Shown piece after piece: positions 37,629-45,952 of a DNA stretch of 64,000 nucleotides. The position numbers were made by a program, and so were the translations under genes. Source of the DNA: Desulfobulbaceae bacterium (GTDB lineage Bacteria; Desulfobacterota; Desulfobulbia; Desulfobulbales; Desulfocapsaceae); NCBI GenBank assembly GCA_003249645.1, contig QKIH01000033.1:27274-91273 (forward strand), given 5' to 3'. The notes under the pieces were generated by a model that worked only from the letters and a program-made list of their open reading frames with translations, did not search any database and was not told the DNA's origin. Within the stretch, counting starts at the first letter, position 1, and the number at the start of each line of letters is the position of its first letter.

Positions 37629-38477
37629 ATGCGCTTTGCTGTTCTACAACTCACCGGATGTGCCGGTTGTGAAGTCTCTCTGCTTAATGCCGGAGACGAA
37701 CTGAATCTGGCCAACCTGGCCTATATGCCCTTACTGGTATCTGCACATGATGTCCCCGAAGATGTCGACGTACTGTTGGTTACCGGAGGGATCCGCACAG
37801 ACGAGGATCTTCTCAAGCTCAGGGATTCAGCAGGAAAAGTGAAAAAGATTATCGCGGTCGGTACCTGCGCCATTTCCGGCGGAGTCGCAGGCCTTGGTGA
37901 CCGTCACGACATCCGTGAACATTTTCTCGCCCAGGCCAATAAAGGCAGGGTCCCAAGAATGCTGCCAAAATGCAGCCCCATCGACACAGAAGTCGAAGTT
38001 GATAACTATCTGCCGGGCTGTCCACCGGTGCCTGAGCTTTACATCAAACTGCTCAACGATCCGCAATCACTGAAGACGACCAGTATTGTCTGCAAGGAAT
38101 GTGGCAGAAAAAAACCTAAAGAAATTCGACCAGATACCTTAACAGCAGGCATACACAAAGACATCGACCCGGAACTCTGCCTGGTCAAACAGGGACAGCT
38201 CTGCGTAGGAACATCAACCAGAAACGGCTGCGGCGCCATCTGTCCCCGGGCAGGTTTTCCCTGCGTCGGCTGCCGCGGCCCGTCCAACAACCTGATCGAA
38301 AAGGATGCCGATGCCTGGTTTGAAAGTCTGATCAGTATCTTCCGCCGCATGACTGATATTGACCCTGTTTTAATCAGTGAGGCACTGAAATCACCCCATT
38401 TCGCCTTGTTTCTCTTCCAGTTTTCCGATTATGCCGACACAGAACTTGAAAAACGTCCAAAAGAAAAGGTGCTCTGA
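37629..38477 (+). CDS. [NiFe] hydrogenase small subunit, MvhG-like (group 3 type)
   Basis: A 282-residue FeS protein. It starts with the small-subunit signature LQLTGCAGCEVSLLNAG (Cys11, Cys14), continues with GGIRTDEDLL, VGTCAISGGVAGLGD and LPGCPPVP, and ends with SIVCKECGRKKPKE and a cysteine-rich block (QLCVGTSTRNGCGAICPR, PCVGCRGP), enough for three [4Fe-4S] clusters. This is the layout of methanogen MvhG rather than of periplasmic small subunits; no Tat signal exists, so it is cytoplasmic. ATG 37629 follows GGTGGAGGAACC; an upstream GTG at 37572 is not needed. The large subunit begins 2 bp after its stop. There is no mvhD or hdrA beside it, so the electron acceptor is unknown. Confidence 0.88.
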   Translation: MRFAVLQLTGCAGCEVSLLNAGDELNLANLAYMPLLVSAHDVPEDVDVLLVTGGIRTDEDLLKLRDSAGKVKKIIAVGTCAISGGVAGLGDRHDIREHFLAQANKGRVPRMLPKCSPIDTEVEVDNYLPGCPPVPELYIKLLNDPQSLKTTSIVCKECGRKKPKEIRPDTLTAGIHKDIDPELCLVKQGQLCVGTSTRNGCGAICPRAGFPCVGCRGPSNNLIEKDADAWFESLISIFRRMTDIDPVLISEALKSPHFALFLFQFSDYADTELEKRPKEKVL

Positions 38478-38479
38478 TC

Positions 38480-39793
38480 ATGACAACCACCATCCAGTTT
38501 CCCGTTTCCAGAATAGAGGGCCACGCCAAGGTCATTGTCGATATCAGCAACGGCCAGGTACGCAGTGCCAGATTCCTTGCCCAGGAATACAGAGGCTTCG
38601 AACAGTTCCTGCAGGGCATGCCGGCTGACCAGATGCCGGTTATCGTACCACGAATATGCGGGGTATGCTCCACCTCCCATCACATTGCGGCTGTTGAAGC
38701 GCTCGAAGATGCCTATGGGGTAACTCCACCTGATATTGCAAAGAAAATCAGACACCTGATGATGGTCGGACAACTAGTACAGAATCAGGCAACTTCGCTC
38801 TTTTTCTTCACCATGCCTGATAAATTGCAGGCAACCTCCATTTTCGGTGCCGATGAAAACCTCGGTAAAGAAACACTGGGTTCAATCAGTAAAAAGGCGA
38901 TGGCCATCCGGAAGATCGGCACAGAGCTTATCAGTCTTGCCGGCGGCCAGTTCATTCATCCGGTCAAGGCCGTAGTCGGCGGAGTCGTCTCTGGAATTGA
39001 CCGTGACGCGGCTGCCGTCATGCAGGAAAAGATTAAAAAGGCCCTGCCGCTTGCCTGCAATCTTTTTGACGAATACTGGAAACTCACCGAGAAGCTGGCT
39101 GAAACAGTTGGACACTGGGAAGGAGACGATCCGTTTTACTACATGGTTGCAGTTGACAAACATGATCCGACCCTGCCGGTGGACTACATCACCATGCAAC
39201 GATCTGACAACTCTGAGACTGTCACTTTCAGTGCGGCAGACTACGCTGAACATCTGCAATTTCACAGGGTGCAGGACAGTTTTTCAAGCAAGACCAGCTT
39301 TAACGATCTTCCGATCAGGGCAAACAGTCTCGCCCGGATGAATCTGATTGAAAATCCGGGAACCCCTATAGCTACAGGATATCTTGAACGGTTCCGTATC
39401 GAGTTCGGCACTCCCGCGCACCAGATCCTGCTCTTTGATCTCTGTCGGGGCATTGAACTGATCAACGGACTGGAACGAGCCAACAGCCTCCTGTCAGAAA
39501 ATCTCCAGGAGGGAGAAATGAATGTGCCGGTCACCCCGCGCGACGGAATCGGCTACGGACTGGTTGAGGCCCCACGGGGACCGCTGATCCACAACTTTCA
39601 CATCAAAGACGGTCTGATAGAAAAAGCCGGCTTTGTTATTCCTACAGTACACAACAACTTTGCCATCGAACAGGCACTCACCACCATGGCCAAACGGTAT
39701 GTTTCAGAAGACCGCATTGACCTTGGTCTTGATAAGGCTATGGGGTGGGTCGTAAGGGCGTTTGACCCATGTATTGCCTGCGCAACCCACTAG
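38480..39793 (+). CDS. [NiFe] hydrogenase large subunit, MvhA-like, without a C-terminal maturation peptide
   Basis: A 437-residue catalytic subunit. The proximal motif is PRICGVCSTSHH (Cys60, Cys63) and the distal motif DPCIACATH (Cys431, Cys434), so all four NiFe ligands are present. The protein ends at that final His, 437 being the last residue. Most large subunits have an extension here that a nickel-dependent endopeptidase removes; its absence is known in H2-sensing regulatory hydrogenases (HoxC/HupV) and a few others. It forms a cytoplasmic heterodimer with the MvhG-like protein. Together with the neighbouring PAS hybrid kinase, this suggests a sensory rather than a catalytic role, but that is inference. 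Confidence 0.9.
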   Translation: MTTTIQFPVSRIEGHAKVIVDISNGQVRSARFLAQEYRGFEQFLQGMPADQMPVIVPRICGVCSTSHHIAAVEALEDAYGVTPPDIAKKIRHLMMVGQLVQNQATSLFFFTMPDKLQATSIFGADENLGKETLGSISKKAMAIRKIGTELISLAGGQFIHPVKAVVGGVVSGIDRDAAAVMQEKIKKALPLACNLFDEYWKLTEKLAETVGHWEGDDPFYYMVAVDKHDPTLPVDYITMQRSDNSETVTFSAADYAEHLQFHRVQDSFSSKTSFNDLPIRANSLARMNLIENPGTPIATGYLERFRIEFGTPAHQILLFDLCRGIELINGLERANSLLSENLQEGEMNVPVTPRDGIGYGLVEAPRGPLIHNFHIKDGLIEKAGFVIPTVHNNFAIEQALTTMAKRYVSEDRIDLGLDKAMGWVVRAFDPCIACATH

Positions 39794-39835
39794 TCCGCTT
39801 TCATGCTTTCGCTCCCAGATAGAGCAAAATTCCGC

Positions 39836-39871
39836 GCCGGGCCTTATTGAGCAGATAATGCCCGGCTTTTT
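39836..39871 (+). terminator. Terminator after the MvhGA-like operon
   Basis: GCCGGGC (39836-39842) pairs with GCCCGGC (39860-39866); inner TTAT/ATAA extends the stem after one mismatch, and five T follow. It shows that the hydrogenase unit is only two genes long. Confidence 0.85.
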
Positions 39872-39929
39872 CATTGCAGTGTATGGTCTGAGCGTAGTCT
39901 TTCAATCCTGCATTCTACCTTTTGCCCAT

Positions 39930-40424
39930 TCATTGTACTGAATGAACAAATTCGAACCAGTTTTGTTTGGTATTGTAAATTTTGCCGCCGATAACTTTTC
40001 CTTGAATACCGTCCTGAGTCTCCCAGCTCGGACTGAAAAAGCAGCAATACCCTCCGGTCTTGCCTTTGATTATTACCGAAAGTCTTTCAGTCGACGCAGA
40101 TAAACGCTCCGGGAGATGTTTCAGGCATATACCGGCCTTTGAAATGTTGGCAACAATGCCGTCGTATACCCCGTTTTCATCCGCTATTTTGGCTCTAAGT
40201 TCTTCTATCGGATGTCTTCTTTCAGAGCGTTTTTCTGCTTTGACATCTGAGAATGAGAGGAGGTCGGCGCCAACCGCTTCTTCCAAAGCTGGATATGGTA
40301 TGAGCAGCTTTATCGGTTGGTACATAAGCCAGCAGGCCAGTATTGCCAGGGGCATCACAATGAAGATTGTTAATGGCATGGTTATAAGGATAAGCAATAG
40401 AGAAGAAAGATTCATAGAAAGCAC
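39930..40424 (-). CDS. Membrane-anchored PilZ-like protein
   Basis: A 164-residue protein with an N-terminal membrane helix (about 8-35) and a PilZ-like cytoplasmic domain: ERRHPIEELRAKI resembles the RxxxR arm and GIVANISKAGICLKHLP the (D/N)xSxxG motif, with Asn in place of the usual Asp. PilZ domains bind c-di-GMP; the arginines are present, so binding is plausible. Alone on the minus strand downstream of the hydrogenase terminator. Confidence 0.72.
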   Translation of the reverse strand: MLSMNLSSLLLILITMPLTIFIVMPLAILACWLMYQPIKLLIPYPALEEAVGADLLSFSDVKAEKRSERRHPIEELRAKIADENGVYDGIVANISKAGICLKHLPERLSASTERLSVIIKGKTGGYCCFFSPSWETQDGIQGKVIGGKIYNTKQNWFEFVHSVQ

Positions 40425-40970
40425 CTCCTGCGCTGTTTTCAGAATGTCCTGACGCTCAGACCGTACACAATGAAAAACCCCAATTAGGAGATAGGTTTTA
40501 ACAGATTAAGTTGTTAGGAAAGAAAGTCAAGAAGCCTGCTGCTGAGCTTGCTCATGTCAGTAGGAAGCGATGTTTGCCTGATGTCACAGGGTAGCAGTAT
40601 TGATTTTCGTAGACATCTTTTTTGCTGGCATCAAAGGTGGTTGAGAATATAACGAAAACTCACCAAGCAATTATTCCTATAAGACGTAACTTATTCATAG
40701 ACTTCTCCCACTCGCTATCAATGTAATGGAGCAATTAAACACACAAAAACACTTTCTTTGTTTTGTAACAATTTGTAACAATAACAAAAAAACAAAATAA
40801 TCGGCTGTAATTAAAAAAAAGTGTGTTTTATATAAAAAAAAATGAATTCGCCCCTTGAAATCATCCTTTTTGCCGAAAACAAGTCTCTTCCGCTCACTTG
40901 CTGATCAGAATTTTGCCAGACGTCTTCTTTATCAGGTGTGTTCGCCGAGATTCGCAGACAGAAAATGTTA
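40425..40970. other. Low-complexity intergenic region holding a short interrupted ORF
   Basis: About 550 bp with no intact gene. The part 40730-40850 is A/T-rich with repeated TTGTAACAAT strings. The only coding-like feature is the short interrupted frame at 40552-40698. No tRNA, IS end or known RNA motif was recognised. Confidence 0.4.
40552..40698 (-). pseudogene. Short secreted-protein-like ORF interrupted by an in-frame TGA
   Basis: After GGGAGAAGTCT an ATG (40698) opens MNKLRLIGIIAW, then TGA (40662-40660), then VFVIFSTTFDASKKDVYENQ and on to a stop at 40552, 48 codons in all. The whole looks like a signal peptide plus a short mature part, with the TGA in the hydrophobic core. A TGG-to-TGA change would restore it. 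No SECIS-like hairpin follows, so selenocysteine insertion is unlikely. It could be chance. Confidence 0.3.
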
Positions 40971-41479
40971 TTATTCAATGTTAATAACACCTTGCAATGC
41001 AAGAACTGCTTTACCGGAGATGGCAACGCCTTTTCCACAGAGTTTCATAATCACTGTCCCTCCTCTTGATGAATTCTGGTGGGCAATCATCTTTAATTTT
41101 GCATTTTTATTATGCCAATAGGGCATCAGGGCACAATGCGCCGATCCCCGTCACCGGGTCTTCGTTCACCCCAACCCACGGCGCAAAGTAACGTGATACA
41201 AAATCATAACCGAAATTCTCTGAAACAGAGGTCATAATAACACCTCTTCCTTCTAACTTCATAAGCTTCGAGAAATCCGGAGAAACAGCGTTTAGAGCCT
41301 TTTCACTTTTTAGGTGCAGCAGCTGTTTCAGACGCAGCCATTTCCATGGCGATATTTTTCATCAGATCCTCCGGAAGGGCTTGCTCAGTTATGCAGACAC
41401 CTGCCGGATTTCCTTTAAACAGCTGATCCGTAAATGCATTCACCCGATAAATTCCTACAGATTCCAGATCGGCGTCCTT
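40971..41479 (-). pseudogene. Decayed PhzF-family isomerase gene
   Basis: Three fragments in different frames resemble one PhzF protein (phenazine biosynthesis family, usually about 260-300 residues). From 41464 to a stop at 41303 reads YRVNAFTDQLFKGNPAGVC then ALPEDLMKNIAMEMAASETAA, the PhzF N-terminus. From about 41300 to 41110 reads ALNAVSPDFSKLMKLEGRGV then DFVSRYFAPWVGVNEDPVTG, the C-terminal half. From about 41100 to 40971 reads SSRGGTVIMKLCGKGVAISG, the C-terminus. There is no start codon, two frameshifts and an internal deletion of roughly half the protein. Order and strand are conserved, which marks recent in-place decay. Confidence 0.85.
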
Positions 41480-41488
41480 GACGGAAAA

Positions 41489-42055
41489 TTATTTTCCGAG
41501 CATTTCATCTTTGAGTTTTGCTGTCACCGGCTTCTCACCGAGCCAGATTGACAGCAACGCATCGTTGAAATCCTTGCCGGCAATAACACCTTTTACCGTT
41601 CCCTTTATGGTTACCTGCGTACCAGTGCCGGGAATATAGTCTGCGATCACCTGATCCCCGCTCTTTACAGTTTCAAAGAAGGCATTGAACTGATCTATGC
41701 TGTCTTTAAGTGTTGCAAGCTGGGCCGCATCAAGATTGGCTTCAAAGCCTTCGTTCCAGGCATCAATTAGTTTCTTAGGTGGAATTTCTTTATAAAGAAA
41801 ATGCATGAGAATGCGTTTATATCCGGTATCGGCAATGATATCTTTGGAACTCTCCATCTGCTTTTCGAGATAAAGTTCAGCGATGTAGACGTCAAAAATA
41901 AGTTTTGTACGAATACCTGCTCCGTTCAGAACCAGTTTCGTACCATTGTCCGTGGTGAGTGTCTCAGCAACATCCACTCCTGCTATCTCTCTGGCCGAAC
42001 AAACCAATGACATTACCAGAACCAGCATCAGTGACAAACTCAGCTTACGTACCAT
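41489..42055 (-). CDS. Exported chalcone-isomerase-like domain protein
   Basis: A 188-residue protein with a signal peptide (hydrophobic 5-19, SLVCSA) followed by a CHASRF/chalcone-isomerase-like domain: NGAGIRTKLIFDVYIAELYLEK, ILMHFLYKEIPPKKLIDAWNEGFEAN and IADYIPGTGTQVTIKGTVKGVIAGKDFNDALLSIWLGEKP. Bacterial members are periplasmic and of unknown function; plant-type isomerisation is not implied. The stop codon lies 10 bp before the relic of the PhzF gene, on the same strand, so the two may once have been an operon. Confidence 0.85.
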   Translation of the reverse strand: MVRKLSLSLMLVLVMSLVCSAREIAGVDVAETLTTDNGTKLVLNGAGIRTKLIFDVYIAELYLEKQMESSKDIIADTGYKRILMHFLYKEIPPKKLIDAWNEGFEANLDAAQLATLKDSIDQFNAFFETVKSGDQVIADYIPGTGTQVTIKGTVKGVIAGKDFNDALLSIWLGEKPVTAKLKDEMLGK

Positions 42056-42292
42056 TTTTGCTCCTTTTCCAATCGGTTATCTGATTTTCCCCGGATCAAC
42101 TATACCAGCTGTTTGTACAAATTCCTTTGCCTCATTGTTAAAAGGACATATATTCTTGCAAAATTTACATTGAGCAATGCAGGGCAAAGCACGCAATAAG
42201 TTTCAAGAAGCAGCTTGAACCGCCGTTTTAAACAGCGTTCTTACCGCTTACGGTAAAACCTGCTTCGAATAATCAGCCATAAAGGATTTTCA

Positions 42293-43180
42293 ATGGGCGA
42301 TAAATTACACAGGGTGATAGCCACCCGGGAAAATATTTTCGGTGTCTGCTGCGACTGCACCGAGCTTGTGGCCGAGGCATGCCGCAGACATGACGTAGGC
42401 CCGACAGCTGGAGCAGCTCTTGGCCGTGCTCTGGCAGGCGCTATTCTGCTGTCAGCCCTGATGAAAGACGGTCAGAATGTCTCACTTAGATTTGAGGGCA
42501 ACGGCCCCCTGAGAAAAATCATAACCGAAGCTGGATACGACGGCTGGTCACGCGGCTATGTTGCTGAACCGAAAGTCGATCTGCCGTTGAAAAATGGCAA
42601 TATTGACGTCTGCGGCGGTCTCGGCAAGGCAGGTCTTCTCACGGTAACTAAAGATATCGGCATGAAAGAAAAATATCAGGGTACAGTACAGCTCTATACA
42701 AGTGAAATTGGTGAAGATATCGCCTTTTACCTGACCGAATCTGAACAGACTCCATCGGCAGTCAGCCTCGGTGTGAGATTTGAACCGGATGGCACTGTTT
42801 CTGCGGCTGGCGGCTTTATTATTCAGACTCTTCCTCCAGCCAATGAAGAGCTGATAGCCGAGCTTGAGAAGAACATCGCAAGCCTTCCTCCGGTTACCAG
42901 CCAGCTCTTATCAGGCAAAGCACCGGATCAAATTCTTGGCGAGATATTTGCCTCTATCGAACATAAATCGTCTGGAAAAACAGATCTTTACTATCAATGC
43001 AGCTGCTCAAGACAGAAAATGGCCTCAGCGCTGATGAGCCTTGGTAAAGAAGAGATAGAACAGGTAATGGCGATGGAAAACGGCGTACAGGTAAATTGTG
43101 AGTTTTGCAGGGATTCCTATACCTTTGACGCTAAAGAAATTGGTGAACTGCTTTCAACAGACGGGCAGTCAGTGAACTAA
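42293..43180 (+). CDS. hslO: Redox-regulated chaperone Hsp33
   Basis: A 295-residue Hsp33. The N-terminal dimer domain starts HRVIATRENIFGVCCDCTELVAEACRRH, with the family's RRHDVGPTAGAALGRALAGAILL. The C-terminal zinc-binding redox switch has CSCS (CxC) and, 30 residues on, CEFC (CxxC). Zinc holds the chaperone off; oxidation releases it and turns it into a holdase. In an anaerobe this is a response to oxygen exposure. Preceded by AAGGATTTTCA. Monocistronic. Confidence 0.95.
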   Translation: MGDKLHRVIATRENIFGVCCDCTELVAEACRRHDVGPTAGAALGRALAGAILLSALMKDGQNVSLRFEGNGPLRKIITEAGYDGWSRGYVAEPKVDLPLKNGNIDVCGGLGKAGLLTVTKDIGMKEKYQGTVQLYTSEIGEDIAFYLTESEQTPSAVSLGVRFEPDGTVSAAGGFIIQTLPPANEELIAELEKNIASLPPVTSQLLSGKAPDQILGEIFASIEHKSSGKTDLYYQCSCSRQKMASALMSLGKEEIEQVMAMENGVQVNCEFCRDSYTFDAKEIGELLSTDGQSVN

Positions 43181-43306
43181 GAGCCTCATGCTCTGAGGAG
43201 ATAAAGCAGTTTCGGGCATTATACCTTTCCCGCGCCATATGATACAATTGTATGAGAGGCTGGTACGATAGCACCATTTCATCGAATTTTCTCAGGAGAG
43301 ATGCCC

Positions 43307-43822
43307 ATGAAGATTTCAAATGAACCTTGCCGGATAGTTTTTATTGCATTGCTTTTCACTGCTTTCATGATTCTTCCTGCAGCAATCCCTGTACAGGCCG
43401 AAGAATATAAAGCGCTTGCCAATGTCAGCCAGCTGCGGATTGTATTTGATGTGAGTGTCGGCTCGCCGCAGGGGGCTAACAACGTTTTCTGGGCTGTACG
43501 CAACATCTATCAGGACAAAAGTGTCACAGCCCTGCCGGAACGGGCGCAGGTAGCCGTTGTTTTTCGTGGTCCTGCCGTAAAACTGGTTTCAGAAGACCTC
43601 AGCCGATGGCCGGAAAAAGATCGTCAGCAGGTAAAAACCTTTCAGCAGACCATTAGAGCAATGAAAGAGGAAGGGGTGGTCTTTGAGATTTGCCAGTATG
43701 CCATGAAAAAAGCAGGGGTCGATAAGGCTTCTGTTCTAGGCGAAGTCAATCAGGTCGGCAACGGTTTTGTCTCGATTGCCGGGTATCAGATGCAGGGGTA
43801 CGGAGTTATTGCTATTCAATAA
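43307..43822 (+). CDS. Exported DsrE-like protein
   Basis: A 171-residue protein with a signal peptide ending near PVQAEE. The mature part has the DsrE/DsrF-like fold of COG1416: LRIVFDVSVGSPQGANNVFWAVRN, VAVVFRGPAVKLVSED, and VVFEICQYAMKKAGV, with a single cysteine in the usual position of the third motif. DsrE relatives carry persulfide sulfur; a periplasmic version may bind sulfur or metals. The start is ATG 43307 because AGGAG lies 8 bp in front; the ATG 6 bp upstream is too close. A bidirectional terminator follows. Confidence 0.78.
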   Translation: MKISNEPCRIVFIALLFTAFMILPAAIPVQAEEYKALANVSQLRIVFDVSVGSPQGANNVFWAVRNIYQDKSVTALPERAQVAVVFRGPAVKLVSEDLSRWPEKDRQQVKTFQQTIRAMKEEGVVFEICQYAMKKAGVDKASVLGEVNQVGNGFVSIAGYQMQGYGVIAIQ

Positions 43823-43861
43823 AAATGCATGCCGATTGAGAGATAACCGGCATGCATTTTT
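43821..43861. terminator. Bidirectional terminator between the DsrE-like gene and leuD
   Basis: AAAAATGCATGCCG (43821-43834) and CGGCATGCATTTTT (43848-43861) form a 14-bp perfect stem with a 13-nt loop. The A- and T-rich ends make it act on both strands between two convergent genes. Confidence 0.92.
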
Positions 43862-43872
43862 ATCATCACAAT

Positions 43873-44508
43873 TCAGAACTGCCATGGCAGCTGTTGTTTT
43901 CGTTTCTGCTCATACGCTGAGATCTTGTCGGCTTTTTCAAGGGTCATGCCGATATCATCGAGCCCGTTGAGCAGACAGTGCTTTCGAAAGCTGTCAATCT
44001 CAAACGAGATCTGATTTCCATTCGGCTCAACAATAATCTGCTGATCAAGATCGATTTTAAGCCTGTATCCAGAGTGCTTTTCAGTCTCCTTGAACAGGCG
44101 GGCCACCACTTCGCTATCAAGCGCAATCGGCAGCAGGCCGTTTTTAAAACAGTTATTATAAAAAATATCGGCATAACTTGGTGCGATAATTACACGAAAG
44201 CCATAATCGGTAAGTGCCCATGGTGCGTGCTCCCGACTGGAACCGCAGCCGAAGTTTTCTCTTGCCAGCAGCACCGAGCCGCTCTGATAACGCTGTCTGT
44301 TGAGAACAAAATCAGGATTGATCGGCCGTGCACTGTTATCCTGCCCCGGCTGGCCCTCATCCAGATAACGGAGCTGGTCAAAGAGATTGGGCCCGAATCC
44401 GGTGCGCTTAATCGATTTTAAAAACTGTTTCGGAATAATCAGATCGGTATCGACATTTGCCCTGTCGAGCGGAACAACGATCCCTTCATGAATGGTAATA
44501 GCTTCCAT
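43873..44508 (-). CDS. leuD: 3-isopropylmalate dehydratase small subunit
   Basis: A 211-residue LeuD of bacterial type: [55 protein letters not shown]. It completes the isomerase that converts 2- to 3-isopropylmalate in leucine synthesis. Its ATG overlaps the TAA of leuC (TAATG), so the two are coupled. leuA and leuB are not in the window. Confidence 0.97.
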   Translation of the reverse strand: MEAITIHEGIVVPLDRANVDTDLIIPKQFLKSIKRTGFGPNLFDQLRYLDEGQPGQDNSARPINPDFVLNRQRYQSGSVLLARENFGCGSSREHAPWALTDYGFRVIIAPSYADIFYNNCFKNGLLPIALDSEVVARLFKETEKHSGYRLKIDLDQQIIVEPNGNQISFEIDSFRKHCLLNGLDDIGMTLEKADKISAYEQKRKQQLPWQF

Positions 44509-45938
44509 TACGCCTCCTTGTTCCAGTTCTGAATATTGACAAAGTGCCCTTCAATTGCTGCGGCGGCAGCCATCTGCGGACTGACAAGATGTGTCCTGCC
44601 GCCAAAGCCCTGGCGTCCTTCAAAGTTGCGGTTTGACGTCGATGCACAACGCTCGCCCGGCTCAAGCTTATCGGCATTCATGGCAAGACACATGGAACAG
44701 CCCGGCTCACGCCATTCAAAGCCTGCTTCACGAAAGATCACATCGAGGCCTTCCTGTTCTGCCTGAAATTTAACAAGACCGGAGCCTGGAACAACCATGG
44801 CCAGCTTGATATCCGGGCTTACTTTTTTGCCTTTTACTGTAGCTGCTGCAAGCCGCAAATCCTCAATACGGGAGTTGGTGCAGGAACCGATAAAAATTTT
44901 ATCAAGCCTGATATCGGTAATCTTTTCCCCGCCATTCAGTCCCATATATTCGAGGGCAAGTTTAATCGATTCTTTCTGGGTTTCTGTTTTCCCGTTTTCA
45001 ATAACCGGTACAGCATCATCGACCCCGACAACCATCTCCGGAGAAGTTCCCCAGCTTACCTGAGGAGCAATATCGGCCGCATCGATCTCAACAACCGTAT
45101 CAAACTGCGCATCATCGTCTGAGACAAGGGTACGCCAGTAGGAACAGGCCTTCTCCCAGTCTTCCCCCTTTGGTGCGAGCGGTTTATCTTTGAGATAGCT
45201 GATCGTTGTTTCATCGACGCTGACAAGACCAGCCCGCGCACCAGCTTCAATGGACATATTGCAGATGGTCATCCGTCCTTCCATGGAAAGATTGCGAATA
45301 ACCTCACCGCCGAATTCGATGGTGTGGCCGGTACCGCCTGAAGTTCCAATTTTTCCAATCACATAGAGCACCACATCTTTCGCGGTAACCCCTTCCGCGA
45401 GAATTCCATCGATACGGATCAGCATGTTTTTCATCTTCTTCTGCACCAGGCACTGGGTAGTCATGACGTGTTCCACCTCAGAGGTTCCGATGCCCTGGGC
45501 AAGAGCACCCATGGCACCATGGGTGGAAGTATGCGAGTCACCGCAGACGATGGTCATACCCGGCTGGGTGAAACCCTGCTCCGGGCCGACCACGTGGACG
45601 ATCCCCTGCCGGTTATCCATCATGCCGAGCTGAACGATATTATGCTTGTTGCAGTTATTATCGAGAGTCTGAACCTGCAGACGCGAAATCGGGTCGACAA
45701 TGCCTTCAATACCTTGTTCGCGTTCACTGCTGGTTGTTGGCACATTGTGATCAGGAGTTGCCAGGTTGGCCTCTTTTCTCCAGAACTCCCGACCGGCAAT
45801 ATGCAATCCTTCAAAGGCCTGCGGTGATGTCACCTCGTGGATAAGGTGTCGATCGATATATAAAAGGGCTGAACCGTCGTCGCGCTGTTCAACCACATGG
45901 GCATCCCACAACTTGTCATAGAGTGTTTTTCCTGCCAT
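44508..45938 (-). CDS. leuC: 3-isopropylmalate dehydratase large subunit
   Basis: A 476-residue LeuC of the proteobacterial (about 470-residue) type: [71 protein letters not shown] and the late CSMCLAMN, which together supply the three [4Fe-4S] cysteines. It is the catalytic aconitase-fold half of isopropylmalate isomerase. Followed by leuD with a one-base overlap; 14 bp after the aldo/keto reductase gene on the same strand, which may be co-transcribed. Confidence 0.97.
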   Translation of the reverse strand: MAGKTLYDKLWDAHVVEQRDDGSALLYIDRHLIHEVTSPQAFEGLHIAGREFWRKEANLATPDHNVPTTSSEREQGIEGIVDPISRLQVQTLDNNCNKHNIVQLGMMDNRQGIVHVVGPEQGFTQPGMTIVCGDSHTSTHGAMGALAQGIGTSEVEHVMTTQCLVQKKMKNMLIRIDGILAEGVTAKDVVLYVIGKIGTSGGTGHTIEFGGEVIRNLSMEGRMTICNMSIEAGARAGLVSVDETTISYLKDKPLAPKGEDWEKACSYWRTLVSDDDAQFDTVVEIDAADIAPQVSWGTSPEMVVGVDDAVPVIENGKTETQKESIKLALEYMGLNGGEKITDIRLDKIFIGSCTNSRIEDLRLAAATVKGKKVSPDIKLAMVVPGSGLVKFQAEQEGLDVIFREAGFEWREPGCSMCLAMNADKLEPGERCASTSNRNFEGRQGFGGRTHLVSPQMAAAAAIEGHFVNIQNWNKEA

Positions 45939-45952
45939 AACTTATCCTTTTC

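Noticed and set aside
40660..40662. Selenocysteine codon in the short interrupted ORF
   Set aside because: No SECIS-like hairpin follows within about 40 nt; a nonsense mutation or chance frame is likelier.
40811..41038. 75-codon minus-strand frame
   Set aside because: Overlaps the 3' end of the PhzF relic in another frame and has a poor composition.
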